Assembly: GCA_018334995.1 (NCBI GenBank)
Contig: JAGXKW010000008.1
Coordinates: forward strand, 1 to 64,000
DNA from: Wenzhouxiangellaceae bacterium
Lineage (GTDB): Bacteria > Pseudomonadota > Gammaproteobacteria > Xanthomonadales > Wenzhouxiangellaceae
Direction of reading: 5' to 3'
Length of the DNA stretch: 64,000 nt
Shown: piece after piece, positions 34,326 to 42,019 of the stretch
How positions within the stretch are numbered: the first letter of the stretch is position 1
Layout of the letters: each line of letters begins with the position of its first letter
Translations under genes and position numbers: made by a program
Notes under the pieces: generated by a model
The model's database searches: none
Told to the model about the DNA's origin: nothing
The model's input: only the letters and a program-made list of their open reading frames with translations

Positions 34326-34692
34326 GACCTTAATGACCTCGAAATCGGGCGATCAGTTCCTCTTCAAATCCGCCGAACTGGCCGAAGGCGAGTTCCGCGA
34401 AGCGAGCGTCGAAGCCGATGGTAACCCGCTGTGGCTGGTCGTCACGCGCCACAATGGCACGCCCAGGGCCTGGCTGAACGTGTGTCCGCACCAGGGCAGA
34501 AGCCTGAACTGGGCGCCGGACAAGTTTCTCGTCGACCCTGCGGGCCGGCTGGTGTGCGCCGCCCACGGCGCCGTGTTCGACCCGGCCGACGGCGCCTGCG
34601 TGTCCGGCCCGTGTCAGGGTGCCGCGCTGCGCGCCGTCGAGGTTTCCGAAGCCCACGGAGAAATCCGGTGCGCTCCGGAACCGCCTGGCTGA
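34324..34692 (+). CDS. Rieske [2Fe-2S] protein
   Basis: A 122-residue soluble Rieske domain. The cluster ligands are C54 and H56 in NVCPHQGRS, and C78 and H81 in LVCAAHGAVFD. There is no catalytic domain or membrane anchor, so it resembles stand-alone ferredoxin-like Rieske proteins that hand electrons to an unknown partner. A second ATG at 34333 would give 119 residues and avoid overlapping the divergent gene start; TGGAAA upstream fits either. The next gene follows after 64 bases. Confidence 0.9.
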   Translation: MTLMTSKSGDQFLFKSAELAEGEFREASVEADGNPLWLVVTRHNGTPRAWLNVCPHQGRSLNWAPDKFLVDPAGRLVCAAHGAVFDPADGACVSGPCQGAALRAVEVSEAHGEIRCAPEPPG

Positions 34693-34756
34693 AATTCCTC
34701 GGATCAGCAAATATCTGGAATAATGGGTCCCCTGATCATCTCGCGGGAGAAACCTC

Positions 34757-34933
34757 ATGGGTCCCGAAATCGGCTTGCTCGGCCTGATATGGCTGTTCGT
34801 GCTGGTCTGGGCCATCATCAAGACCGCCCAGGCCCGCGTGGGCGTATTCGTCCGCTTCGTCTGGATCGTGGTGCTGATCCTGTTCCCTGTCGTCGGCTTC
34901 CTGTTCTGGATCTTTCTGGGACCGAAAGGATAG
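34757..34933 (+). CDS. Small PLDc_N-type membrane protein
   Basis: A 58-residue protein, MGPEIGLLGLIWLFVLVWA then a basic linker and VVLILFPVVGFLFWIFLGPKG. Two helices with the PxxGxxxWxxxG end are characteristic of the PLDc_N (phospholipase D nuclease N-terminal) domain that precedes cardiolipin synthases, here free-standing. GGGAGA lies about 8 bases before the ATG. It is short but well supported by composition and ribosome site. Confidence 0.75.
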   Translation: MGPEIGLLGLIWLFVLVWAIIKTAQARVGVFVRFVWIVVLILFPVVGFLFWIFLGPKG

Positions 34934-35024
34934 GCGCGGCGCAAAACTGGCGGTTTCTCGGTCGCCGGTCGATTCGAGGTTTCGACACCGGATTATCGCC
35001 AGAGAACCGGAGAGCCGACTGGCC

Positions 35025-35055
35025 AAGAAAAAAGCCGCCCCGGAATCCAGGCGGA
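35025..35055 (-). terminator. Terminator of the tRNA-Arg gene
   Basis: Reading leftward, CCGCC and GGCGG(C) form a short stem followed by TTTTTTCTT, about 25 bases after the encoded CCA end of the tRNA. Confidence 0.75.
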
Positions 35056-35077
35056 TTGTCTCGAAAGACTGAAAATC

Positions 35078-35154
35078 TGGCGCGCCCGGCAGGAGTCGAA
35101 CCTGCGACCTTCGGCTTCGGAGGCCGACACTCTATCCAGCTGAGCTACGGGCGC
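35078..35154 (-). tRNA. tRNA-Arg, anticodon CCG
   Basis: Cloverleaf on the minus strand. The acceptor stem pairs GCGCCCG (5') with CGGGCGC (3'), followed by discriminator G and an encoded CCA. The D-arm contains AGCTCAGCTGGATAGAG, the anticodon stem-loop is TCGGC CTCCGAA GCCGA with anticodon CCG, and the T-arm contains GGTTCGACTCC. It reads codon CGG. A TACACT -10 candidate lies at 35170-35165. Confidence 0.97.
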
Positions 35155-35374
35155 GTAGCTGCGTAGTGTAACCCAAACCCGATCTTTTCGCGTTCGGCCG
35201 GCACGCCGGCCTGAGTGTCGCGAAGACCTTCCGGCAACGGCTCGGAAAGAAAACCGTCGCCGGGTTCCCGTGATTGCGGCATAAAACGCACGTTGTCGAT
35301 TACACGCCCACTGACACGCGTTCTTCGCGTGACGCCGCTGACTGTGGCGTAGCCGGCAGGTGATCGGGCGCAGT

Positions 35375-37123
35375 TCAGCCCGCCACGACGCGGCGCGCCA
35401 AGACCCAGAGCCTGTCCACATCGACCGTCCCCTGCCCGCGATCGAAGATGTCTTCGAACCAGCCGTAATGCAACGACATCAGCGGGAAATAATCGAGATC
35501 GTCGAGCGCAGACCATAATCGCCGCGTTTCCTGGGGCTGATCCATTGCCATCCGGACCAGTCCGGCCTCGAATCGATAACCGCTTTCGGCGATCGTCACC
35601 GCCAGTCTCTCGGCCACGGCATGCTGGCCGAGGCGCAACCGGGCCAGGGCCAGCACAGCTTCGGCACCGGCGCCGGCCCAGTTCACCGACTGCCCTTCCA
35701 GCAGAGAGATGACTTCCTCGAACTCATCCAGGTTCCAGGCGGCAATCGCCTGGTACAGCGCTGCGGTGTTGAAGTCGGGCTGAAGCACCAGGGTGTGTGC
35801 TGCGACCCTCCTCGCGGCCGTGAAATCACCGCGCGCCAGGTGGCCCAGCGCCCGGTTCGACTGGCCTTCGATCGAGAACGGATCCAGCTCGGCGGCGCGG
35901 ATACCGCTGGCCTCGGCCTGGCAGGCGTCACCGATCAGCGCGCTGGTCCAACTCAGCCAGTTGTGGGCCAGCGGCAGCCCGGGACTGCGCTCAATGGCCC
36001 GACGCAGGGCTTGAATCGATGCCTGATATTGGCGAATTCCGCTGAGAAGGGCGCCCCTGGAAGCCAATGCATCGACCAGGTCGGGCTTCAGTTCCAGCGC
36101 ACGGTTCAGCGCGGACTCGGCCTTGGTCACGACTGCGCGGTTACTTTCATAGCCATAGTCGTAGAGCATGCCCAAGGCATCGGCAAGTCCGCACCACGCC
36201 TCGGCGAACTCCGGATCGATCGCAACCGCGCGGCGAAACAGCTCCTCGGCACGCCGCAGGCCGTGGTCGGCCCGGCTGTTCCAGAGGGTGCGTCCCTGCA
36301 CGTAGGCTTCATAGGCCTCCCGACTCCGGGTCGGAACGCTTTCGATACTCTTGCGGGCTTCGGGGCCGATTCGGGCCCGAAGCGAGGCCGCCACATCGCC
36401 GGCGATCTCGGCCTGTATTCCGAACAGGTGATCCATGTCGATCGGCTGTTCGTAGACCCGCGCCCAGCTGTTTCGATCGCGCCGCGCGTCGACCAGCTGC
36501 AGATTGACGCGAATCCGCGAATCCGCCTTCTGAATTGCGCCCTGCAACAGCCAGTGGACGCCCAGTTCGACGGCGATCTGCCCAGCCGTCCGAACGGTAT
36601 CCCGATAGCGATAGACCGAAGTCGCCGAGATGACCTGGAGTTCACCGAGCAGCGCGAGGGACGTCAGGACTTCGTGCAGCAGGCCTTCGGCCAGCAGCTC
36701 CACATCGCCCTCGCCGAGAACGCGCAACGGCAGCATCGCGATCGAGCGGACGCTCGGCACATCGGGCAATAGCGTCCGCGCATCGTCGGAAGCCGCCGCT
36801 TCCGGGTATTCCGGTTCACGCATCAAACGGTATCCCCGGCGCGGGATGGTCTCGATGTAGCCGGGATCCGAAGAGGTATCGTCAAGGGCCCGGCGCAGTT
36901 CGGCGATGCAGCGATTGAGCGAATTGTCGGTCACGACCGCCGGCGCCCAGACTTCCTGCGCGAAATCGTCGCGCGTCACCACTTCGCCAGGACGCGAGGC
37001 CAGCAAAGCGAGCACGTCCATGGCGCGCGGTCGCACCCGCACTTCATCGTCCGCCCTGATCATCAGGCGGCGATCCGGCAGCACCTGCCATTGTCCAAGC
37101 CGAAATTCCCTGCGCTCCGCCAT
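35375..37123 (-). CDS. CadC-like transcription regulator with TPR region
   Basis: A 582-residue protein. The first 105 residues are an OmpR/PhoB-type winged helix (VRPRAMDVLALLASRPGEVVTRDDF ... VTDNSLNRCIAELRRALDD ... YIETIPRRGYRL). Residues about 125-250 form a TolB/adenylate-cyclase-associated-like domain (SIAMLPLRVL ... LAEGLLHEVLTSLALLG). The remainder is TPR repeats. No membrane helix is apparent, unlike CadC itself. It has no receiver domain, so the signal probably reaches the TPR region directly. Its targets are unknown; the divergent acetyltransferase gene is the nearest candidate. Confidence 0.9.
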   Translation of the reverse strand: MAERREFRLGQWQVLPDRRLMIRADDEVRVRPRAMDVLALLASRPGEVVTRDDFAQEVWAPAVVTDNSLNRCIAELRRALDDTSSDPGYIETIPRRGYRLMREPEYPEAAASDDARTLLPDVPSVRSIAMLPLRVLGEGDVELLAEGLLHEVLTSLALLGELQVISATSVYRYRDTVRTAGQIAVELGVHWLLQGAIQKADSRIRVNLQLVDARRDRNSWARVYEQPIDMDHLFGIQAEIAGDVAASLRARIGPEARKSIESVPTRSREAYEAYVQGRTLWNSRADHGLRRAEELFRRAVAIDPEFAEAWCGLADALGMLYDYGYESNRAVVTKAESALNRALELKPDLVDALASRGALLSGIRQYQASIQALRRAIERSPGLPLAHNWLSWTSALIGDACQAEASGIRAAELDPFSIEGQSNRALGHLARGDFTAARRVAAHTLVLQPDFNTAALYQAIAAWNLDEFEEVISLLEGQSVNWAGAGAEAVLALARLRLGQHAVAERLAVTIAESGYRFEAGLVRMAMDQPQETRRLWSALDDLDYFPLMSLHYGWFEDIFDRGQGTVDVDRLWVLARRVVAG

Positions 37124-37194
37124 GAAAGGCAGCCCAATACTTCCAAGAGACGTTTTAGGCTACCATGCAGCCCAATCCCTGGCCATCAAAGCCC

Positions 37195-37692
37195 ATGAGC
37201 CCAACGGATCGCGATTCGACAATTCGACCGGCGCGACCCGGCGACGAAAAGCTGCTGATTGACCTGATTCGCGAACTGGCCGTCTACGAAAAGGCGCCGG
37301 AAGAAGCCGTCGCCACACCCGAACTGATTCATCAGGCCCTGTTCGGCGAGCGCCCGACGGCCGAGGCCGTGATCGCCGAATGGGAGGGGCAGCCGGCCGG
37401 ATTCGCGCTGTTCTTCCACAACTTCTCGACCTGGCTGGGCAAGCCGGGCCTCTACCTCGAAGACCTGTTCGTGCGCGAAGACATGCGCGGCAACGGCATC
37501 GGCAAGGCCCTTCTGCTGCACCTGGCCGGCATCGCGCGCGAGCGCGGCTGCGGGCGGATGGAATGGAGCGTACTGGACTGGAATACCCCGGCAATCGATT
37601 TTTATGAATCACTGGGCGCCAGGCCGCAGTCGGAGTGGACCGTTTACCGGCTGGATGCCAATGCGCTGTCGGCATTGGACACGCCTGACTGA
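37195..37692 (+). CDS. GNAT family N-acetyltransferase
   Basis: A 166-residue acetyltransferase. Motif A, VREDMRGNGIGKALLLHLAGIA, is the acetyl-CoA pyrophosphate-binding loop; WSVLDWNTPAIDFYESLGA is motif B. The arrangement is that of the spermidine/diamine acetyltransferase (SAT) branch, with ELAVYEK near the start. An ATG at 37165 would add ten residues; the later one matches the family better. Divergent from the CadC-like regulator. The substrate is not determined. Confidence 0.88.
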   Translation: MSPTDRDSTIRPARPGDEKLLIDLIRELAVYEKAPEEAVATPELIHQALFGERPTAEAVIAEWEGQPAGFALFFHNFSTWLGKPGLYLEDLFVREDMRGNGIGKALLLHLAGIARERGCGRMEWSVLDWNTPAIDFYESLGARPQSEWTVYRLDANALSALDTPD

Positions 37693-37731
37693 TTCCTTAC
37701 CGATGCCGGACATCGCACGCGCGCTGGAACA

Positions 37732-38979
37732 CTATCTTTCCGGTTCGGACAGGAACAGCACCTGCAGATCGTTGAGGAATCGCGCACCGCGCTCGGTGCG
37801 GATCAAGAAATTCCCTTTGGCGCCGGCGTCTGAGTAAGTCGGGGCGACCTCCCCGACTCGATCGTTCGCGTAGGTCGGGGTTGCATCCCCGACAATGTCG
37901 CGATGCTCCAGCAAGCCGGTTTCGATCGCGCGAGCCAGCCCCGGCTCCAGCGCTTCGATACCGAGCCCGGTGATGGACGCAAACTCGGCCACCGCGATCG
38001 GTTCGGCCAGCCGGGTGCGGTTGAGCATGTACTCGAACGCGATATCTTCTGCCGCCACCGGCGCTTGCTCGGCGATGAACGACCCGTCCTCGGCCGCCGC
38101 CATCCACGAATGCGGAATCTTCTTCCGGCGGGTTCGCAGCACGGAATTCTCGGCCGGCAGCGTGATCTTGCCCGCCGCGCCGGCGCCGATGCCGAGGTAG
38201 TCGCCGAAGCGCCAGTAGTTGAGGTTGTGGCGGCAGGCGCGGTTCGGCTTCGCCCAGGCCGAGATTTCGTAGTTCTGGTAGCCAGCCCCGGCCAGCCGCT
38301 CGCCGCAGGCGTCCTGCATGGTCCAGACCGTTTCCTCGCCGGGCAGCGTCGGCGGGCGGGCTGCGAAGATGGTGTTGGGCTCGATGGTGAGCTGGTAGTG
38401 CGAAATGTGCGGCGGGTCGAACGAGATTGCCGTCTCAACGTCGGTAACGGCTTGTTCGACGGTCTGCCCCGGCAGCGCCCACATCAGGTCGAGGTTGAAG
38501 TTTTCGAAGCCGGCGTCTTTGATGGCGTTGATCGCTGCCCTGGCCTGGCCGCCGTCGTGGATTCGGCCCAGTGTCTGCAACTTTGCATCGTCAAAGGTCT
38601 GTATTCCAAGACTGATCCGGTTGACGCCGGCGGCGCGGTAGGCCTCGAAGCGGTCGTGCTCGACCGTGCCCGGGTTGGCTTCCATCGTGATCTCGGCGCC
38701 CGGCGTCAGCTTGAGCCGCGCCGAAACGCCATCGATGATCTGTCCGATCGCGCGAGCCGAGAACAGGCTGGGCGTGCCGCCGCCGAAGAACACCGAATGC
38801 ACGGTCCGACCCCAGACCCGCGGCAGATCCAGTTCCAAGTCGGCCATCAGCGCTTCGACGTAGGCCTGCTCGGGCAGATCGCCGGTCAGTGCGTGCGAGT
38901 TGAAGTCGCAATACGGACATTTGGCCACGCACCAGGGTAAATGCACGTACAGGGACAGAGGTGGGAGGGTGAGGGGCAC
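37732..38979 (-). CDS. hemW: Radical SAM heme chaperone HemW with repeat insertion
   Basis: A 415-residue radical-SAM protein related to oxygen-independent coproporphyrinogen oxidase; HemW delivers heme to respiratory enzymes. The [4Fe-4S] cysteines are C17, C21 and C24 (WCVAKCPYC), followed by FFGGGTPSL and the HemN_C domain. Residues 363-382, just before the conserved end RFLNDLQVLFL, read VGDATPTY-ANDR-VGEVAPTY and are encoded by two copies of a REP-like palindrome. Without them the protein would be near the usual length of about 385-390. Last gene of the rdgB-side leftward series, 180 bases after rdgB. Confidence 0.95.
   Translation of the reverse strand: MPLTLPPLSLYVHLPWCVAKCPYCDFNSHALTGDLPEQAYVEALMADLELDLPRVWGRTVHSVFFGGGTPSLFSARAIGQIIDGVSARLKLTPGAEITMEANPGTVEHDRFEAYRAAGVNRISLGIQTFDDAKLQTLGRIHDGGQARAAINAIKDAGFENFNLDLMWALPGQTVEQAVTDVETAISFDPPHISHYQLTIEPNTIFAARPPTLPGEETVWTMQDACGERLAGAGYQNYEISAWAKPNRACRHNLNYWRFGDYLGIGAGAAGKITLPAENSVLRTRRKKIPHSWMAAAEDGSFIAEQAPVAAEDIAFEYMLNRTRLAEPIAVAEFASITGLGIEALEPGLARAIETGLLEHRDIVGDATPTYANDRVGEVAPTYSDAGAKGNFLIRTERGARFLNDLQVLFLSEPER
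37834..37857. repeat. REP-like palindrome type C, copy 1 (inside hemW)
   Basis: GTAAGTCGGGG, loop CGACCT, then CCCCGAC. The 7-bp stem GTCGGGG/CCCCGAC is perfect. It lies exactly 36 bases from copy 2 in the same orientation and is translated as residues 375-382 of HemW. Confidence 0.85.
37870..37893. repeat. REP-like palindrome type C, copy 2 (inside hemW)
   Basis: GTAGGTCGGGG, loop TTGCAT, then CCCCGAC. It matches copy 3 at 41893-41916 (opposite orientation) at 23 of 24 bases. It is translated as residues 363-370 of HemW. Confidence 0.9.
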
Positions 38980-38996
38980 GGGTTTTCTGGTTCGCT

Positions 38997-39017
38997 GGTT
39001 TACGGTTTACGGTTTAC
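38997..39017. repeat. Tandem 7-bp repeat upstream of hemW
   Basis: GGTTTAC occurs three times in a row, 18 bases before the hemW start; on the transcribed strand it reads as repeated GTAAACC. Confidence 0.8.
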
Positions 39018-39041
39018 GGCTTCAAGCGGACCTCTCCTGGC

Positions 39042-39066
39042 ATAGGAGCGGTCTCCAGGCCGCGAA
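39042..39066. repeat. REP-like palindrome type B, forward copy
   Basis: ATAGGAGCGGTCTCCAGG then CCGCGAAC. It resembles the TAGGAGCGG...CCGCGA palindromes widespread in Xanthomonas and Pseudomonas relatives. A reverse copy lies at 39082-39110. Confidence 0.65.
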
Positions 39067-39081
39067 CGTTTGAATTGGTAA

Positions 39082-39110
39082 GCTCGGCGCCTGGAGACGC
39101 CTTTTCCTGC
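39082..39110. repeat. REP-like palindrome type B, reverse copy
   Basis: On the minus strand it reads CAGGAAAAGGCGTCTCCAGG then CGCCGAGC, parallel to the forward copy at 39042. The inverted pair sits in the rdgB-hemW gap. Confidence 0.6.
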
Positions 39111-39159
39111 GCAAGTCCCTAACCCGAAACCGCTTGTCCTCGGACCTCCGGATTCCGGG

Positions 39160-39765
39160 CTAGATTCCCGCGTCGTCGATTTGTTCCATCAACGCATCCA
39201 GCGCCCGCCCCCGATGGCTGACGCGGTTCTTTTCGCCGGCCGGGAGTTCGGCGGCGGTCGCGCCCATATCCGGGTCGTAAAACACCGGGTCGTAGCCGAA
39301 ACCGCCGTCGCCGCGGCGCGATTCGAGGATGTAGCCGTGCCAGCGGCCGGTCGCGATCAGCGGGGCCGGGTCGTCGGCGTGGCGCAGAAGCACCAGGCAG
39401 CAATAGAAATACGCGCCGCGCCTGGCTTCGGGCAGGCCTTCGAGTTCGCTGACCAGCTTGTCGATATTGTCGTCGTCGCCGGCATCGGCGCCGGCGAAGC
39501 GCGAACTGTAGATGCCCGGCCGGCCCCTGAGCGCGCGCACCACCAGGCCGGAGTCGTCGCCCAAAGCGGCGTGGCCCGCGGCTTCGGCTGCCGTGCGCGC
39601 CTTGATCAGGGCATTTTCCACGAAGGTTTTGCCGGTCTCCGGCGGTTGCTCGACGTCGAACTCCGACTGCGGCCGGACCTCGAAGCCGCGCGGGCCAAGC
39701 ATGTCCTCGAATTCGGCCAGCTTGCCGTCGTTGCCGGAAGCGATCACCACCGTACGTATTGCCAT
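39160..39765 (-). CDS. rdgB: XTP/dITP diphosphatase
   Basis: A 201-residue Ham1/RdgB-family pyrophosphatase that removes non-canonical purine nucleotides (dITP, XTP). It opens with VVIASGNDGKLAEFEDML containing the SGNxxK signature, and carries ALGDDSGLVVRALRGRPGIYSSRFAG and GDGGFGYDPVFY, which bind substrate and Mg2+. It starts 14 bases after the rph stop, forming a conserved rph-rdgB pair. Cytoplasmic. Confidence 0.96.
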   Translation of the reverse strand: MAIRTVVIASGNDGKLAEFEDMLGPRGFEVRPQSEFDVEQPPETGKTFVENALIKARTAAEAAGHAALGDDSGLVVRALRGRPGIYSSRFAGADAGDDDNIDKLVSELEGLPEARRGAYFYCCLVLLRHADDPAPLIATGRWHGYILESRRGDGGFGYDPVFYDPDMGATAAELPAGEKNRVSHRGRALDALMEQIDDAGI

Positions 39766-39779
39766 GACTCGTGCTCCTA

Positions 39780-40502
39780 TCAGTCTTCGGCCCGCACCGC
39801 GTTCTGGGCCGACATCAGCGTTTCGATGCCGGAGCTGGCCAGGTCGAGCATGCGATCGAGCTCGTCGCGATGGAATGCATGGCCCTCCGCCGTGCCCTGC
39901 ACCTCGATAAAGCCGCCGCCGTCGTTCATGACCACGTTCAGATCCGTGTCGGCGGTCGAATCCTCGGCGTAGTCCAGGTCCAGGACGGCTTCGGTGCCGA
40001 CCACGCCGACCGATACCGCGGCGACCTGGCCGTGAATCGGGTTCTTTTTGATCCGCCGCGACTTCAACAAGGTATTGACGGCATCGACCAGCGCCACGTA
40101 AGCACCGGTGATGGACGCGGTCCGCGTGCCGCCGTCGGCCTGCAGCACGTCGCAGTCGAGCGTGATGGTGCGCTCGCCAAGGGCCTCCATATCGACGACC
40201 GCGCGCAGGCTGCGCCCGATCAGCCGCTGGATCTCCAGCGTCCTGCCGCCCTGCTTGCCCTTGGTGGCTTCGCGCATGTTGCGCGAGCCGGTGGCGCGCG
40301 GCAGCATGCCGTACTCGGCGGTCACCCAGCCCTTGCCCTTGCCCCTGAGCCACGGCGGAATGCGCTCTTCGACGCTGGCATTGCACAGCACACGGGTTTC
40401 ACCGCAGCTGATCAGTACCGAGCCTTCGGCATGGCGGGTGAAGTGGCGCTGGATGGTAAGCGCGCGCAGCTCGTCGGGCTGCCTTCCGGACGGTCGGGTC
40501 AA
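39780..40502 (-). CDS. rph: Ribonuclease PH
   Basis: A 240-residue phosphorolytic 3'-5' exoribonuclease that trims tRNA 3' ends. Landmarks are [11 protein letters not shown] at the start, [56 protein letters not shown] and [19 protein letters not shown]. Translation begins at TTG (40502), 8 bases after AGAGGA; no ATG fits the N-terminus. The yicC gene, often its neighbour, is 5 kb upstream in the same leftward series. Confidence 0.96.
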   Translation of the reverse strand: MTRPSGRQPDELRALTIQRHFTRHAEGSVLISCGETRVLCNASVEERIPPWLRGKGKGWVTAEYGMLPRATGSRNMREATKGKQGGRTLEIQRLIGRSLRAVVDMEALGERTITLDCDVLQADGGTRTASITGAYVALVDAVNTLLKSRRIKKNPIHGQVAAVSVGVVGTEAVLDLDYAEDSTADTDLNVVMNDGGGFIEVQGTAEGHAFHRDELDRMLDLASSGIETLMSAQNAVRAED

Positions 40503-40605
40503 AAGGGGTTCCTCTTCTTAACGTGATGGATCGATTCCAGCAGGGCGGAAAGGGTACCACGTAGCATGCGTGCGACCGCCGTCGACGAGCACCCGTTCGC
40601 GTCGA

Positions 40606-40992
40606 TCAGCGGTCGATGACCGCGACGGCTTCCATTTCGACATCCACGTCCTTGGGCAGCGCGGATACCTGCACGGCTGCGCGCGCCGGGAACGGCTCGT
40701 CGAACGCTTCGGCCATGATCGCGTTGACCGCCGTGAAACGCCCCAGGTCGGTCAGGTAGACGTTGAGTTTCACGATGCTGTCGAGATCGCCGCCGGCGGC
40801 CCGGCAGACGGCGTCGAGGTTGGCCAGCACCCGCCGGGTACGCACTTCGAAGTCGCCTTCGACGATGTCGCCGGTATCCGGGTCCAGCGGAATCTGCCCG
40901 GACAGGTAGACGGTATTGCCGGATCGAACGGCCTGCGAATACGGGCCGATCGCGGCCGGAGCGGAATCGGTCTGGATCGGGGTCTTCGGCAT
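40606..40992 (-). CDS. ridA: RidA family enamine/imine deaminase
   Basis: A 128-residue trimeric protein that hydrolyses reactive 2-aminoacrylate-type enamines released by PLP enzymes. It has AIGPYSQAVRSGNTVYLSGQIPLDP, TRRVLANLDAVCRAAGGDLDSIVKLNVYL and the key Arg in FPARAAVQVSALP (about residue 105). RidA genes often follow spoT; here a 2OG oxygenase gene lies between. Cytoplasmic. Confidence 0.95.
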   Translation of the reverse strand: MPKTPIQTDSAPAAIGPYSQAVRSGNTVYLSGQIPLDPDTGDIVEGDFEVRTRRVLANLDAVCRAAGGDLDSIVKLNVYLTDLGRFTAVNAIMAEAFDEPFPARAAVQVSALPKDVDVEMEAVAVIDR

Positions 40993-41180
40993 GGCGCTAC
41001 CTGTCGGTCTGGATATATGTCGATGTTAACGGGAATCGGGGAGGCGGCGGGTTATCTGATGTTCTGGTCCGGATTGGCCGTCTCGACAGTCATCCATCAG
41101 TGCAGTCTGACTGCAGATCTTGCCTTTCCGGAAAATCGAAACCGGCAATCCGAAACCGCTTGTCCGCTCGGGACAAAAAC

Positions 41181-41837
41181 CTACCTCGGCGGATCGAGGT
41201 GATCGGTGGTGGTGGTGTTGAGCCGGAACCAGCCGGCGATGCTGGCGCGGTCGATGCGAGTGGGCGGCACTTCGTGCTCGATTTCCTCGCTCCTGAAAAG
41301 CACCAGCGTTCCCGCGCGCGGCGCGATACGGGCCATCTCATCACCGCCGGGCTGGTAGAGGACCAGCTCACCGCCGTCGCCCGGCCGCCAGTCATGATTC
41401 AGGTACAACACCAGCGACACCATTCGGTTGGCCGTCCCGCGAAAGCTGTCGAAATGGCGTCGATAGAACGCCCCGGGCGGGTACAGCGCATAATGCGCCT
41501 CGAACTCGAACAGGGCCAGAAACAGCCGGCGATTCAGCGCCAGCCGGATCTGTTCGGCCTGCGCCAGGAAAGCTGCCTGCGCCGGGCGCTGGCGGTCCAG
41601 CCAGAAAATCCAGTCGCCCCGGGTATCGCGATCGACCTGGAAATCGCGCTCGCGGCCGATGCCGGCACGCTTGAGACGATCGTCGTCGATCACCTGGTCG
41701 AGATCGGCCGAAAGCGCAGCCACCTGCGCCGAAGATACAGCATCGGCACGCCAGAACCAGCCATGCTCGGCCAGCGCGTCAGCGGCTTCGTCGATCCAGG
41801 CGCTGAATTCGGCCAACTCGGGGAATGATTGAATCAA
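41181..41837 (-). CDS. 2OG-Fe(II) oxygenase (prolyl-hydroxylase-like)
   Basis: A 218-residue dioxygenase of the P4Hc/SM-20 type. The iron ligands are His and Asp in YRRHFDSFRG, and the distal His in SEEIEHEVPPT; the 2-oxoglutarate-binding Arg lies in IDRASIAGWFRL. The core has MVSLVLYLNHDWRPGDGGELVLY, the strand pattern of this family. It probably hydroxylates a protein side chain, target unknown. It stands between spoT and ridA on the same strand, with a REP-like element upstream. Confidence 0.9.
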   Translation of the reverse strand: MIQSFPELAEFSAWIDEAADALAEHGWFWRADAVSSAQVAALSADLDQVIDDDRLKRAGIGRERDFQVDRDTRGDWIFWLDRQRPAQAAFLAQAEQIRLALNRRLFLALFEFEAHYALYPPGAFYRRHFDSFRGTANRMVSLVLYLNHDWRPGDGGELVLYQPGGDEMARIAPRAGTLVLFRSEEIEHEVPPTRIDRASIAGWFRLNTTTTDHLDPPR

Positions 41838-41892
41838 GCGCGAACCTTTCTCTGAGCCCTCCGTGAGAGCTCATCATAATCCGCAAATTTCC

Positions 41893-41916
41893 GTCGGGGA
41901 TGCAACCCCGAACTAC
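41893..41916. repeat. REP-like palindrome type C, copy 3
   Basis: GTCGGGG, loop ATGCAA, CCCCGAACTAC. Its reverse complement differs from the hemW copy 2 at one base. It lies in the spoT-oxygenase gap. Confidence 0.9.
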
Positions 41917-42019
41917 GGTCTTGTCCAGTGTCCTGAACGCGATCCACCCGGTCACGGGGACGGTGCGCACCGCCGGACGCCGCCACAGCCGTTCTGAGCG
42001 CGCCTGGCAGCGTTTTTTT

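Noticed and set aside
35155-35374. Leftward open frame with RVIDNVRFMP between the tRNA and the CadC-like gene
   Set aside because: No start or ribosome site in the gap itself; the frame continues as a shadow in the regulator gene. It could be a gene relic but evidence is too thin.
41101-41115. Perfect dyad TGCAGTC-T-GACTGCA between the oxygenase and ridA
   Set aside because: It is about 110 bases from the nearest start codon and has no associated promoter; a chance palindrome is likely.
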